DNA from: Syntrophaceae bacterium
Lineage (GTDB): Bacteria > Desulfobacterota > Syntrophia > Syntrophales > UBA2192
Direction of reading: 5' to 3'
NCBI GenBank assembly: GCA_013177795.1
Contig: JABLXY010000002.1
Span: 434,001-498,000 of the forward strand
DNA length: 64,000 bases
The notes beneath the pieces are model-generated. The model was not told where the DNA came from, searched no databases, and saw only the letters and a list, made by a program, of their open reading frames with translations. The translations under genes were made by a program, and so were the position numbers. How positions within the stretch are numbered: the stretch's first letter is position 1; the number at the start of each line of letters is the position of its first letter. This document shows positions 55,852 through 64,000 of the stretch, in pieces.

Positions 55852-56796
55852 ATGACGAAGAAGATCATCCTGGTGCTGAGCGTTGCGCTGATGGGGTGGG
55901 CGTTGACGGCCCCGCCCTGCGCTGCGACGATGTATCTCGTCACGATTCCCGACGTGAGAAACACGCCCAAGGAGGAAGCGGAGAAAATCCTCAAGGCCAA
56001 GGGCTTCCAGGTGGCATTCGAAGAGGGACAGGCCCAGATGTCCACGCAGATCGGCAAGGTAATCGACCAGAAACCCGCCGGCGGCGGCTACCTTTTCGCC
56101 GAGAAGCGCAAGACGATGCTCGTCACCCTGACCGTAGCCACGAAGGGCTCCTTCGTGCCCATGGTGCTGCTGATGACGGAGGCGGCCGCCGTCGATGCGG
56201 TGAAGAAGGCGGGCTTTGTCCCGAAGGTCGAATACGTCCCGGAGGAGACCGGCGGGATGATCGGGAAGGTCAAGAACACCGACCCGGCCCCTTACCTGGC
56301 ACTGGCGCCGGGCGGGACGGTGACCCTCAGGGTGGGCGCCGCGGCCCACGCCATGCCGAACTTCATCGGCCACTACGTGCAGGGGGCAAGGCAGAGCATC
56401 GATCTGCTCAACAGCGTCAAGCCCCTGGGTCTGAAGACCGCCGTCACCCAGGGGAAGACCACGGGGGTTGCGCAGGACGACCAGAAGATCTACGAGCAGT
56501 CACCCGCGCCGGGCACGCTGCTGAAGGCCGGCACCGAGATCCGCCTCACCGCGTACAGGTACGTGGCCCCCCCGCCGCCGCAGAAGCCGCCCGATCCTGG
56601 AAAGGTCGTCATGCCGGACCTGGTGGGCAAGTCCGAGAAGGAGGCCGTGGAGACCCTCCAGAAGGCCGGTTTGAAGGTCACCGTCCGGTACTTCTCGAAC
56701 CCGCGGCTCCGCGCCCCCGGCCGGGTCCTCGCGCAGTCCGTCGCCGCGGGCGAGCAGACGGCGGGCCCCGTTGTCCTGACCGTCGGGGGGAAATAG
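55852..56796 (+). CDS. secreted PASTA-domain protein without kinase
   Basis: 314 residues with a signal peptide (KKIILVLSVALMGWALTAPPCAA). Four PASTA-type units are seen: VTIPDVRNTPKEEAEKILKAKGFQ, VPMVLLMTEAAAVDAVKKAGF, MPNFIGHYVQGARQSIDLL and MPDLVGKSEKEAVETLQKAGLKV, each followed by beta-strands. PASTA domains bind peptidoglycan-like ligands and normally sit outside Ser/Thr kinases or PBPs; here none is attached. Ribosome binding site CAAGGAGAG. Followed by another secreted protein. Confidence 0.8.
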   Translation: MTKKIILVLSVALMGWALTAPPCAATMYLVTIPDVRNTPKEEAEKILKAKGFQVAFEEGQAQMSTQIGKVIDQKPAGGGYLFAEKRKTMLVTLTVATKGSFVPMVLLMTEAAAVDAVKKAGFVPKVEYVPEETGGMIGKVKNTDPAPYLALAPGGTVTLRVGAAAHAMPNFIGHYVQGARQSIDLLNSVKPLGLKTAVTQGKTTGVAQDDQKIYEQSPAPGTLLKAGTEIRLTAYRYVAPPPPQKPPDPGKVVMPDLVGKSEKEAVETLQKAGLKVTVRYFSNPRLRAPGRVLAQSVAAGEQTAGPVVLTVGGK

Positions 56797-56946
56797 GGCA
56801 GGGGTGTCGAGGGATCAGGCGGGGGAAGCTGCGGCCGGTCGGCGCGGGGTCGCCTGCCCCCCGGCGCTGCGTTTGCGTGAAAGCAAGGGATGTGTTAGTT
56901 TCTTGCCGCCCGCTGTTTCCGCTTACCAAACCCAAAGGAGGTTTTC

Positions 56947-57714
56947 ATGAAGGCACACGTCAAACTGCTCACGGTCCTGTTGGCCCTCTTTATGCTGGCC
57001 GTCCCGCTTTCCCCCGTGTCCGCCCAGGTCGCCCCCAAGGCGCCCGCGGCGGTCAAGGACATCCCCAAGACCCCGCCCGTGGCGGACAACCCGATCATCC
57101 AGAACTTCAACGTCGGCCCGTCGGTGGTCGTGCAGGGCGACCCCGTCAACGCCGGCTGGCAAGTCGTACGCGGTCCGGGGGGCAGCCCCGTCGTCTCGGC
57201 GGTCCTCACCGTGGACGGCGCCACGTGGGCAAGTGCCGGCGGAGCCGAAGTGTACAACAGTTCCCCCCGGCCGTTTCCCTGGGTCGGTGAAAAGACGTTC
57301 ACGCTGACCGTGCGCAACGCGGCGGGCAAGACGACAACCCAGTCGAGGACGGTACGCGGCGTCTCCCTGGCCGATGCGCTGAACAACGTGAAGATCGTGA
57401 ACATGGAGGCCAACCCCTATAGGTTCAGCGTCGGGCAGCCGATCGACTTCCAGGTCCAGATCAGCAACGCGAACCCGGGCCTCGTCCTGAAGCCCGTGAA
57501 CATTTTCGTCACGCAGGGAACCCGGGTGGTGGGCAACCGGACCAATATCAACCTCGCCCCCGGCACCCAGGTGATCACCCTGCAGGACACCGGGTTCACG
57601 GCCACGGGCGGCTATTACGTGGTCGACGTCGAGTTCAAGGGGCAGCACAAGACGCGCAACTTCGCCACGAAGCAGGTGCCGATGTACACGATCGAACCGG
57701 TCAGCCCGCAGTGA
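56947..57714 (+). CDS. secreted Ig-like beta-sandwich protein
   Basis: 255 residues with a signal peptide ending PVSAQ. The mature part has two beta-rich domains: VVVQGDPVNAGWQVVRGPGGSPVVSAVLTVDG at about 60-92, with KTFTLTVRNAAGKTTTQ, then PYRFSVGQPIDFQVQISNANP and a final strand block. This is an Ig-fold or CARDB-like pattern with no enzymatic motif. Ribosome binding site AAAGGAGG. Role unknown, likely envelope. Confidence 0.65.
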   Translation: MKAHVKLLTVLLALFMLAVPLSPVSAQVAPKAPAAVKDIPKTPPVADNPIIQNFNVGPSVVVQGDPVNAGWQVVRGPGGSPVVSAVLTVDGATWASAGGAEVYNSSPRPFPWVGEKTFTLTVRNAAGKTTTQSRTVRGVSLADALNNVKIVNMEANPYRFSVGQPIDFQVQISNANPGLVLKPVNIFVTQGTRVVGNRTNINLAPGTQVITLQDTGFTATGGYYVVDVEFKGQHKTRNFATKQVPMYTIEPVSPQ

Positions 57715-57797
57715 GACGGCGGCGCGCAAGCCCAGGGCGTGCAACCTGTCGCATGACACGCGGCGCGGGGGAGCGCAAAGGCGGGGGACGGTTTCCT

Positions 57798-57823
57798 AAA
57801 TGGGGACTGTCCCCCTTTTTTTA
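57798..57823. repeat. GGGGACTGTCCCC hairpin repeat (copy 4)
   Basis: AAATGGGGACTGTCCCCCTTTTTTTA, overlapping the stop of the minus-strand OmpA/MotB-like gene and 85 bases after a plus-strand gene, so placed between convergent genes where it may terminate both. Confidence 0.65.
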
Positions 57824-58537
57824 TCCGGGTTGGGCCAGGGAGAACTGGATCTCGACGCGGCGGTTCCTCGTCCGGTTCTCGTCGCTGTCGTTGGCGGCGA
57901 GGGGGCGCTCGTCCCCGAAGCCCCGGATGGAGAGCCGCGCGGGCTCAATGCCCATCCCGACGAGGGCCCGGGCGACCTGCGTGGCCCGTTCGACGGAGAG
58001 CTCCCAGTTGGAGGCGTAGCGCCGGCTGCGAATGGGGCGGTCGTCCGTGTGGCCGTGGATAGCGACGGCAAGCGCGGGGCGGCTCCGGATCACGGCGGCC
58101 AGCCGTTCCAGCAGGGGCCCGACGTCGCCCCTGACCTCGGCCTGCCCGGAGTCGAAGAGGATGCGCTCGGGGAAGGTCAGGACGATCTGCATGGCGCGCT
58201 TTTCCACCGTCACGTCCCGGCCCGCGGCCGCGAGCAGCTCCTTCTCCAGGATGTCTGCGTCCTGTGGCGCCCGCTCAGCGGGGGCGGCGACGGCCGCGGG
58301 CGGGGCCGCCGCCGTCTCCTTCTGCTTCTGCAGGCTCAGCCCGAAGAGCAGCACGAAGCAGACCATCAGCAGCATGAAGACGTCCGTCAGGGTCAGCAGC
58401 CAGATCTCGTTGCCCGCGTCGGCGGGCGGCGACTTCTTTTGAAAGCGCAGCGTCGCGGCCGCCTTCTTCAGCGGCAGCCGCCCGATGGCCTCTTCGCCCG
58501 CGTTGCGGGTGGGGGCTGCGTCCGGCATCGTTCTCAC
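57821..58537 (-). CDS. MotB-like/OmpA-domain protein
   Basis: 238 residues from the GTG at 58537 (ATG three codons in is possible). One membrane helix at about 45-67 (IWLLTLTDVFMLLMVCFVLL) contains the aspartate of proton-conducting MotB proteins. A coiled linker and the OmpA peptidoglycan-binding domain follow at about 105-235: ILFDSGQAEVRGDVGPLLERLA, GHTDDRPI, LSVERATQVARALVG and ENRTRNRRVEI. The preceding gene is MotA-like, with a four-base overlap, so the two make an ion-driven stator. There are no other flagellar genes here. Confidence 0.85.
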   Translation of the reverse strand: MRTMPDAAPTRNAGEEAIGRLPLKKAAATLRFQKKSPPADAGNEIWLLTLTDVFMLLMVCFVLLFGLSLQKQKETAAAPPAAVAAPAERAPQDADILEKELLAAAGRDVTVEKRAMQIVLTFPERILFDSGQAEVRGDVGPLLERLAAVIRSRPALAVAIHGHTDDRPIRSRRYASNWELSVERATQVARALVGMGIEPARLSIRGFGDERPLAANDSDENRTRNRRVEIQFSLAQPG

Positions 58538-59343
58538 TTCGCCTGCTCAGGGGAGGGGACGAGCGCAAGCCCGGCCCGCCGGGACTCCCGCCGGGGGATG
58601 CCCAGGGTCGCCGAGAGCGTCTCGAGCTTGTAGCGGATCGCCCGCGGGTGCTCCTGGTCGTAGAGGTCGAGAACCCCCTCCTGGATGATGTCCATCTGCA
58701 GCTCGCTGAGGTCCATGTACTCCCGGAGCTTGTTGGACAGGGGCACGAAGCAGAGGTTCGCGAGCACGACGCCGTAGAAGGTGCTCAGGAGGGCGACGGC
58801 CATCTGCCCGATCAGGTTCTGGGGGTCGCTGATGTGCCCGAAGATCCGGATGAGGCTGATGATGGTGCCGGCCAGGCCGAGGGCCGGGGCCAGGCGGGCC
58901 ATGTTGTGGAGCATCTTGTGAGCGGTCTCGCACCGGCTGTGCATGCACAGGGCCTCCTTGAGCAGGGTCTGCTCGATCTTGTCCCGCGAGGAGTGATAGG
59001 CGATGAGCTCCACGCCCGTCCTGAGAAGGCCCGGGGGCAGCTTGGCGGCCTCCTGCTCCAGGGGGCGGATGCCCCGGCTTCGGTAGATGTGCGCCAGGCG
59101 GACGATGCCCTCGATGGCGGCCTGCATCTCCTCGCGGGCGGTGAAGGACTGCACGAGGAGCCGGGCCGTCCAGGTGAGCTTCGCCAGGGGGTAGGCGATC
59201 AGGGTGGCCGCGAGGGTTCCCCCGAGGACGACGAGCAGGGCGAAGAGATTGGACGCCGGTCCCATCTCCCGGACCTCGAGGTTGAACGTGACGGCGAAGA
59301 TGATCGCCAGCAGTGCGAGCGAGCAGGCGGCTTGTCGGATCAT
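58534..59343 (-). CDS. MotA-like stator protein
   Basis: 269 residues from the ATG at 59343 (AAGGAG ribosome binding site). Four membrane segments: two near the N-terminus, two in the MotA block MARLAPALGLAGTIISLI ... QMAVALLSTFYGVVLANLCFVPLSNKL, which matches the MotA/TolQ/ExbB proton channel signature. A cytosolic loop of about 100 residues lies between. Together with the downstream MotB-like protein it should form a peptidoglycan-anchored proton-driven motor. Without a flagellum locus it may power gliding, type IV secretion-like or unknown envelope work. Confidence 0.85.
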   Translation of the reverse strand: MIRQAACSLALLAIIFAVTFNLEVREMGPASNLFALLVVLGGTLAATLIAYPLAKLTWTARLLVQSFTAREEMQAAIEGIVRLAHIYRSRGIRPLEQEAAKLPPGLLRTGVELIAYHSSRDKIEQTLLKEALCMHSRCETAHKMLHNMARLAPALGLAGTIISLIRIFGHISDPQNLIGQMAVALLSTFYGVVLANLCFVPLSNKLREYMDLSELQMDIIQEGVLDLYDQEHPRAIRYKLETLSATLGIPRRESRRAGLALVPSPEQAK

Positions 59344-59753
59344 GGGAAGGCTCCTTGTGTGGTCTTGCGTCGAACCCGTCAAAAGGCAGGATGCGTGCCA
59401 CGGGGGGCCGCAGGCCGGCCATTTTTCAACCTCTTGAAATTCATAAGGTTATCGTTTTCCGCATCCGGGTGCTCAGGCCCCGCGCAGCGCCGTTCGGCCC
59501 GCGGGGCGGGAAAAATTTTCCGCTGCCGTGCGGAGGGCGGGCAATCGTCCCGGGCCGGGAGCGGATCCCCCCGGGGGGTCTGTCAACGGGACCCGGTGCC
59601 GGGCGTTTAGAAAAGCAGGTCTTACACGGCAGCGCAGAGGGCGGGATTGCCGGGCGATTTTGGGGTGGCAACCGCCGTCCAAAGAGAGTAAGTTACGCAA
59701 CGGACCCGTCAGGGTCCGCAACGGAAAGACCAAGGCTCACTCGAGGAACAGAC
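59344..59753. other. 410-base divergent intergenic region
   Basis: No gene. Contains an AT-rich patch at about 59433-59458 and a GGACCC-GTCA-GGGTCC hairpin (59702-59717) 37 bases before the DUF3300 gene. No promoter pair of good quality found. Confidence 0.45.
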
Positions 59754-61148
59754 ATGAAACTCAACGGCTCGTGGCAGCGCGCTTTGATCGGGGTCCTCGT
59801 CGTCGTGATGGCGCTCCCGGCACCGGTCTTTGCACAGAACAACATCCCCGTTTTCAGACAGGAGGAGCTCGACCAGATGCTGGCGCCCATCGCCCTCTAT
59901 CCCGACTCGCTCCTGGCACAGATCCTCATGGCGGCCACCTACCCGCTGGAGGTCGTGCAGGCGGACCGGTGGGTCCGGGCCAACAAAAACCTGTCGCCCG
60001 AGGCGCGCAACGACGCCCTCGACCGGCAGAACTGGGACCCCAGCGTGAAGGCCCTCGTGGCTTTCCCCGACGTCCTGGCCATGATGAGCGAGAAGCTCGA
60101 GTGGACCCAGAAGGTGGGTGATGCCTTCCTGGCGCAGGAGGCCGACGTGATGGCCACGATCCAGGATCTCCGGGCCAAGGCCTACGCGGCGGGCAACCTG
60201 CGGTCGACCCCGCAGCAGACCGTGAGGCGGGAGGACACGATCATCGTCATCGAGCCGGCCAACCCGCAGGTGGTGTACGTGCCGGTCTATAGCCCGATGG
60301 TGGTCTACGGCCCCTGGTGGTACCCGGCCTATCCCCCCTACGTGATCTACGCCCATCCCCCGGCAGCGGCGATCGCGACGGGCGTCATCGTCTTCGGCAC
60401 CGCGGTCGCGGTGGCCGTCGCCTGGAATCACTGGTGGGGCTACTGGGACTGGCGGCACCGGCACGTCTACGTCAACGTGAACCGCACCGTCAACATCCAC
60501 AAGACGACCGTCATCCACACGCGGCAGATCCAGACCACGGTCTGGCGCCACGAACCGGTGCACCGCAAGGGTGTGGCCTACCGCGACCCGAGGACGCGCG
60601 AGAAGTTCGCGCCGGCAAGCCGCCAGGCCGTGGAGATGCGCCGCGACTACCGCGGCTATGACGGGCGGGGACAGGCCAGGCCCGTCCCGGTGAGCGCAGG
60701 GCCGGCACCGGACAACCGGCACAGCCCTGCCGTTGCGAAGCCCGCGCCCGAGAAGCAGCCGGCCCCGGCTGTGACACAGCCGCCCGCCCATACCCGCCAG
60801 GCCCCGGCCGTCACGCCGCAGGCGCCGGAGAAGAAGGCCCAGCCGGCAGTGCAGCAGCCCCACACGCAGGCGAGGCAGGCCCCGGCTGTCGCGCAGCCGC
60901 CGGCGCAGACCCGCCAGGCCCCGGCCGTCTCCCGTCCCGCAGCCCCGGGCACGGTCTACAGGGTTGATCAGGGCGGCAAGGTCCGCATGGAAAGCACCCG
61001 GGGGCGCGAGAGCCTCTCGTCGCCCAAAGGGAAGCAGCACGAGGCGCCGAAGGACGCCCCTGCCTCACGGTCCGGCCCGGCCGAAAAGTCTGCACCCGCC
61101 GGTAAAGGCGGAGGCCAGAAACACGAAGGCGGCCACGGCCGCAGGTAG
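59754..61148 (+). CDS. DUF3300 secreted protein
   Basis: 464 residues with a signal peptide (RALIGVLVVVMALPAPVFA). The DUF3300 start is clear: QEELDQMLAPIALYPDSLLAQILMAATYPLEVVQADRW, then DPSVKALVAFPDVLAMM, and later PANPQVVYVPVYSPMVVYGPW. A hydrophobic stretch (AIATGVIVFGTAVAVAVAW) and a His-rich section follow. The last 150 residues are low-complexity Pro/Ala/Gln repeats (PAPEKQPAPAV, QARQAPAVAQP). It stands just before DUF2950, its usual partner. Function not established; probably envelope associated. Confidence 0.9.
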   Translation: MKLNGSWQRALIGVLVVVMALPAPVFAQNNIPVFRQEELDQMLAPIALYPDSLLAQILMAATYPLEVVQADRWVRANKNLSPEARNDALDRQNWDPSVKALVAFPDVLAMMSEKLEWTQKVGDAFLAQEADVMATIQDLRAKAYAAGNLRSTPQQTVRREDTIIVIEPANPQVVYVPVYSPMVVYGPWWYPAYPPYVIYAHPPAAAIATGVIVFGTAVAVAVAWNHWWGYWDWRHRHVYVNVNRTVNIHKTTVIHTRQIQTTVWRHEPVHRKGVAYRDPRTREKFAPASRQAVEMRRDYRGYDGRGQARPVPVSAGPAPDNRHSPAVAKPAPEKQPAPAVTQPPAHTRQAPAVTPQAPEKKAQPAVQQPHTQARQAPAVAQPPAQTRQAPAVSRPAAPGTVYRVDQGGKVRMESTRGRESLSSPKGKQHEAPKDAPASRSGPAEKSAPAGKGGGQKHEGGHGRR

Positions 61149-61210
61149 GCAAACGACGGGACATCGTCGGTCGATCACAACGGACACGCGCTTTTCGATG
61201 GAGGACCCCC

Positions 61211-62173
61211 ATGGTTTCAACCTCTCGTCACGACGGAGCGAGGCCGGCGCTGCGGATCGCCCTTGCCGCCCTCACAGCCGTCCTGATCCTCATTGGCGGC
61301 CCCGGGCCCGGGGCCCAGGCGGCCGCGCCGAAGCAGAAGACCTTCCCATCGCCCGAGGCGGCCGTCAAGGCCCTCATGGATGCCGTCCGGGCGGATGACG
61401 TCAAGTCGCTGACAGCCCTCTTCGGGCCCGGCTCGGAGGATCTCGTCTCGTCGGGGGACGACGCGGCCGACGCCCGGGACCGGGCCCTGTTTCTGAAGGC
61501 CTGGAATGAGGCGCACCGGCTGGAGAAAACCGGCTGGGGCAGGCGGGTGCTCTACGTCGGCAAGGACGATTGGCCCATGCCGGTGCCGATCGTGAAAGCA
61601 GGCAAGCGGTGGCGGTTCCAGACCGAGGAGGGCCGGCAGGAGATCCTCAGCCGCCGGGTCGGCGCAAACGAGCTCGGCGCCATCCAAACCTGCCTGGCCA
61701 TCGTGGATGCCCAGAAGGAGTATGCCGTTCTCGACCGCGACGGCGACAAGCTGCTGGAGTACGCGCAGAAGTTCGAAAGCGAAAAGGGCAAGCGCGACGG
61801 CCTGTACTGGGAGACGGCGCCCGGCGAGCCCCTGAGCCCGCTGGGGCCCCTGGTGGCCCGCGCCACGGCCGAGGGGTACAAGAACCCCGAGCTGATGTCG
61901 CCCTACCACGGCTACTACTTCAAGATCCTCACGGCCCAGGGCGAACACGCCAACGGGGGCGCCTACAGCTACATCGTCGACGGCAGCATGATCGGCGGGT
62001 TCGCCGTCGTGGCCTGGCCGGCCCTGTACCGGTCCTCCGGCGTCAAGACCTTCATCGTGAACCACGAGGGCATCGTCTACGAGAAGGACCTGGGGCCCGA
62101 GACGGCGAAGCTCGCGGCGGCCATGACGGTCTTCGACCCCGATTCGACCTGGAGGAAGGTCGAGGTCAAGTAG
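61211..62173 (+). CDS. DUF2950 secreted protein
   Basis: 320 residues with a signal peptide (IALAALTAVLILIGG... AQA). Family segments: TFPSPEAAVKALMDAVRADDVKSLTALFGPGSEDLVSSGD, QEILSRRVGANELGAIQTCLAIVDAQKEYA, LMSPYHGYYFKILTAQGEHANGGAYSYIVDG and FIVNHEGIVYEKDLGPET. Normally encoded next to DUF3300, as here (62-base gap). Function unknown. A strong terminator follows. Confidence 0.92.
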   Translation: MVSTSRHDGARPALRIALAALTAVLILIGGPGPGAQAAAPKQKTFPSPEAAVKALMDAVRADDVKSLTALFGPGSEDLVSSGDDAADARDRALFLKAWNEAHRLEKTGWGRRVLYVGKDDWPMPVPIVKAGKRWRFQTEEGRQEILSRRVGANELGAIQTCLAIVDAQKEYAVLDRDGDKLLEYAQKFESEKGKRDGLYWETAPGEPLSPLGPLVARATAEGYKNPELMSPYHGYYFKILTAQGEHANGGAYSYIVDGSMIGGFAVVAWPALYRSSGVKTFIVNHEGIVYEKDLGPETAKLAAAMTVFDPDSTWRKVEVK

Positions 62174-62196
62174 ACAGCGCACCGACCGGCGCAAGG

Positions 62197-62231
62197 AAGG
62201 CCGCCCCACGCAGCGGGGGCGGCCTTTTTTT
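62197..62231 (+). terminator. rho-independent terminator after DUF3300-DUF2950
   Basis: AAGGCCGCCCC (62197-62207) pairs with GGGGCGGCCTT (62216-62226), loop of eight bases, followed by a T-run to 62231. Confidence 0.9.
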
Positions 62232-62429
62232 CCCGCTGTGCGGCAAGGAACGGCAAGGAAGACCTTGACGGACAGGGTAAGATGCTTGCATATGTCTTTG
62301 GAACATGAAGGGGAGGAGGCTGCGGCGATGCAGGTGTCGCGCGCCTTGGTCACGGCGAGGGAACGGTTGCAGAGGGGATGGGTCCTTCCCGGAAAGTCGG
62401 GTCAGCGACAAAGGGATGCCGGAGAGAAC

Positions 62430-63062
62430 ATGCGCGTGCGCCGGGGCATGACGGCAGGGATGATCCTGTGGGTTCTTTGCGGGGTCGGTCTGACGGCCTC
62501 TGCAGGAGCCGACAGCGGCGTGGCGGGCAGGCTGATCGCTGCAGGCGGCACGGCGGTGGCCTCGTCTTCCGTCGCGGCCGCCGGGCAGGCGGCGCAGTCG
62601 CCCAAGCGGGCAGGGGCGCAGGAAAGCGGCGAGACCTGGACGCGCCGGGAGGAGAGGGTCGTCTCCGGGGGCAACGAGCCGACGAGGGTCCGGATCCGGG
62701 GCAACGCCGTCCTCGTCCCCGTGACGGTCGTGTACGGGGGGCGGGAGGCCGACCTGCACCTGCTGCTCGACACCGGCGCCTCCGCGACGACGATCCACGC
62801 AGGGGTCGCCGATCAGCTGGGCATCGACCTGGGCCGGGCGAAGAGGGTCCGGGTCCAGGTCGTCGGGGGGGACGTTCTGGAGGCCCGTGCGGTTGCGCTC
62901 GACAGGCTGACGGTGGGGCCGCACACGAGGCGGGACGTGACGGTCGTCGTCGTGCCCCACAAGGGCCCCGCCGCCCGGTACGACGGGCTGCTCGGCATGG
63001 ACGTGCTGCGGGGGCTCGAGTACCGGGTCGACTTCAAGAAGCAGGTGATCGTCTGGGAGTAG
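62430..63062 (+). CDS. retropepsin-like aspartic protease, exported
   Basis: 210 residues from ATG 62430 (GGAGAG ribosome binding site). N-terminal signal segment (MTAGMILWVLCGVGLTASAGA). The protease core is at about 90-205, with LHLLLDTGASATTIHAGVADQLGI (DTGA catalytic triad) and YDGLLGMDVLRGLEYRVDF at the end. This single-domain, dimer-forming aspartic protease type is found in many proteobacteria and is usually periplasmic. Substrate unknown. Convergent to the next gene. Confidence 0.85.
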   Translation: MRVRRGMTAGMILWVLCGVGLTASAGADSGVAGRLIAAGGTAVASSSVAAAGQAAQSPKRAGAQESGETWTRREERVVSGGNEPTRVRIRGNAVLVPVTVVYGGREADLHLLLDTGASATTIHAGVADQLGIDLGRAKRVRVQVVGGDVLEARAVALDRLTVGPHTRRDVTVVVVPHKGPAARYDGLLGMDVLRGLEYRVDFKKQVIVWE

Positions 63063-63070
63063 GCGGCTCG

Positions 63071-63376
63071 CTACTTCCTGAGCTCCCGCCCGAGCCTCTT
63101 TTCCACCGAGCGGATCTTCTCCGTGATGCGGTCGGCCTTCCCCGGCCGGTCGTCGATGATGATGGTCGTCAGCGCCCGGGGCGCTCCCCGCAGGGCCTCC
63201 CGGTGGCACGCACCGATCAGGGCCATCACCTCGTCCCACTCGCCCTCGACGATCGTCCCCATGGGCGTGAGCCGGTAGGGTAGGCCGCTGCCGTCGACGA
63301 GGTCCAGGACCCTCGCCACATGCTCGCTGATGCTCTCCCCCCTGCCGAGGGGGACGATGCTGAACTGCACCAGCAT
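63071..63376 (-). CDS. MTH1187-family thiamine-binding protein
   Basis: 101 residues from the ATG at 63376 with an AGGAGGTG ribosome binding site. The MTH1187/YqgV pattern is present: VQFSIVPLGRGESISEHVARVLDLVDGSGLPYRLTPMGTIVEGEWDEVMALIGACH, then PRALTTIIIDDRPGK. Such ferredoxin-like-fold proteins bind thiamine or its pyrimidine part and often accompany thiamine transport. No thiamine gene is nearby. Confidence 0.9.
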   Translation of the reverse strand: MLVQFSIVPLGRGESISEHVARVLDLVDGSGLPYRLTPMGTIVEGEWDEVMALIGACHREALRGAPRALTTIIIDDRPGKADRITEKIRSVEKRLGRELRK

Positions 63377-63605
63377 GACACACCTCCTGACCGATTTTCC
63401 GGGTGCCCCGTCGGCGGATGCTTGGGGCCCCCGGCAGAGTCTACCACAAAACCCCTTCCTTTCCGCCCGCCGCGGCGGGAACCGGAAATGGGGTGGCATT
63501 TCGGCGCAATCCCTGATAGAAATAAGCGCATCGTTCGGCGTGCCCGCACGCCGCGTGCCCCGCCGGCGGCCGGGGAAAACAAGGAGAAGGAGAGGACGGG
63601 ACCCT

Positions 63606-63992
63606 ATGGCATCGAAGGTCAAGCAGACGCAGCTGCGGAGGAGGGAGCAGTACGAACGGAAACTGAAAACCCGCCTGGCACTCCTGGCGGAGCGGGGCAT
63701 GGAGCCTGCCCGGATCGGGAAGGACCCTCTCGTCCGCAGCCTGCGCGCCCAGATCGACGCCACCGACGCCCGGCTCAAGGCGATAGCCGCCATCGAGCGG
63801 CGGACGGCGGAGCTGGCGAAGATCAAGGCCGAGAGGGCCGAGGCGGAAAAGGCGGCCACGGCGCCGGCCCCCGCGAAGGCCGAGGAGGGCGGCAAGGAAA
63901 AGAAGGCGAAGGACGCGAAGAAGGCACCCGCGGAGGGCCAGGAGAAAAAGGAAAAGAAGGAAAAGAAGAAGAAGGAGGAAAAGCCGGAGTAA
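63606..63992 (+). CDS. small basic coiled-coil protein with Lys/Glu-rich tail
   Basis: 128 residues from ATG 63606 (AAGGAGAAGGAGAGG ribosome binding site). N-terminal coiled coil: QLRRREQYERKLKTRLALLAERGM, then LRAQIDATDARLKAIAAIERRTAELAKIKAERAEAEKAA. The last 45 residues are almost only K, E, A and P (EKKEKKEKKKKEEKPE). Lacks signal and known domains. It may be a nucleoid- or ribosome-associated protein; function unknown. Confidence 0.65.
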   Translation: MASKVKQTQLRRREQYERKLKTRLALLAERGMEPARIGKDPLVRSLRAQIDATDARLKAIAAIERRTAELAKIKAERAEAEKAATAPAPAKAEEGGKEKKAKDAKKAPAEGQEKKEKKEKKKKEEKPE

Positions 63993-64000
63993 TCCGGGCT

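Noticed and set aside
57821-59343. ZorAB of the Zorya defence system
   Set aside because: The MotA-like protein lacks the long C-terminal tail of ZorA and no ZorC/D/E genes are adjacent.

Overview
The window is a high-GC chromosomal segment that looks deltaproteobacterial (Desulfobacterota, Syntrophobacter/Syntrophales-like). The reasons are several TRAP dicarboxylate-type transporters, PAS-LuxR, PilZ and STAS signalling proteins, the DUF3300/DUF2950 pair, a DUF2284 protein, a SWIB-domain protein, and intergenic hairpin repeats (GGGGACAGTCCCC type, ATTCCCGCTTTCGCGGGAAT type) that I associate with such genomes. This assignment is an inference; no rRNA or ribosomal protein is present.

Layout. 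1-0.4 kb: tail of a TRAP large permease. 0.7-9.3 kb: a two-RCK potassium channel, an AsmA/DUF748 protein, a four-PAS LuxR regulator followed by PilZ and STAS proteins, and a six-repeat Ig-like lipoprotein. 9.4-15 kb: a large secreted protein of unknown role, a secreted alkaline phosphatase, a short helical protein and a DUF2284 protein. 15.1-18.6 kb: a tightly coupled three-gene operon led by a GHKL ATPase with its own promoter, a good candidate for an undescribed (possibly defence) system. 18.8-29.8 kb: a sugar-acid catabolic block with a four-carbon acid sugar kinase (DUF1537), a PdxA-like dehydrogenase, a complete TRAP transporter, LarA and a second complete TRAP transporter. A Fic protein and an antisense small ORF carrying a Fic-inhibitory-type motif lie within this block.

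30.2-46.4 kb is an accessory island. It holds three AAA_14/DUF4143 ATPases with palindromic upstream sites, a candidate small RNA, a NERD-nuclease/UvrD-like helicase, a truncated SbcD-like start, and an AT-rich gene encoding a SAM methyltransferase fused to an HNH nuclease. That gene is broken by an IS3 element which itself carries an IS21 element. Both insertions have readable target duplications, and removing them restores a 559-codon reading frame exactly. A WYL regulator, a HEPN-MNT pair whose toxin has two 1-nt deletions, and a RelE/RHH pair with a clear operator-promoter complete the island.

46.8-64 kb returns to a core-like set of small envelope and signalling genes: ARPP-1-like, pseudo-receivers, an orphan Phd antitoxin, HD hydrolase, CpoB, SPL-type radical SAM, SWIB, PASTA, a MotAB-like stator pair, DUF3300-DUF2950, a retropepsin-like protease, and MTH1187 thiamine-binding protein. 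Several hundred long antisense ORFs seen in the GC-rich parts are judged to be coding shadows and are left out. No rRNA, tRNA or CRISPR array was seen.
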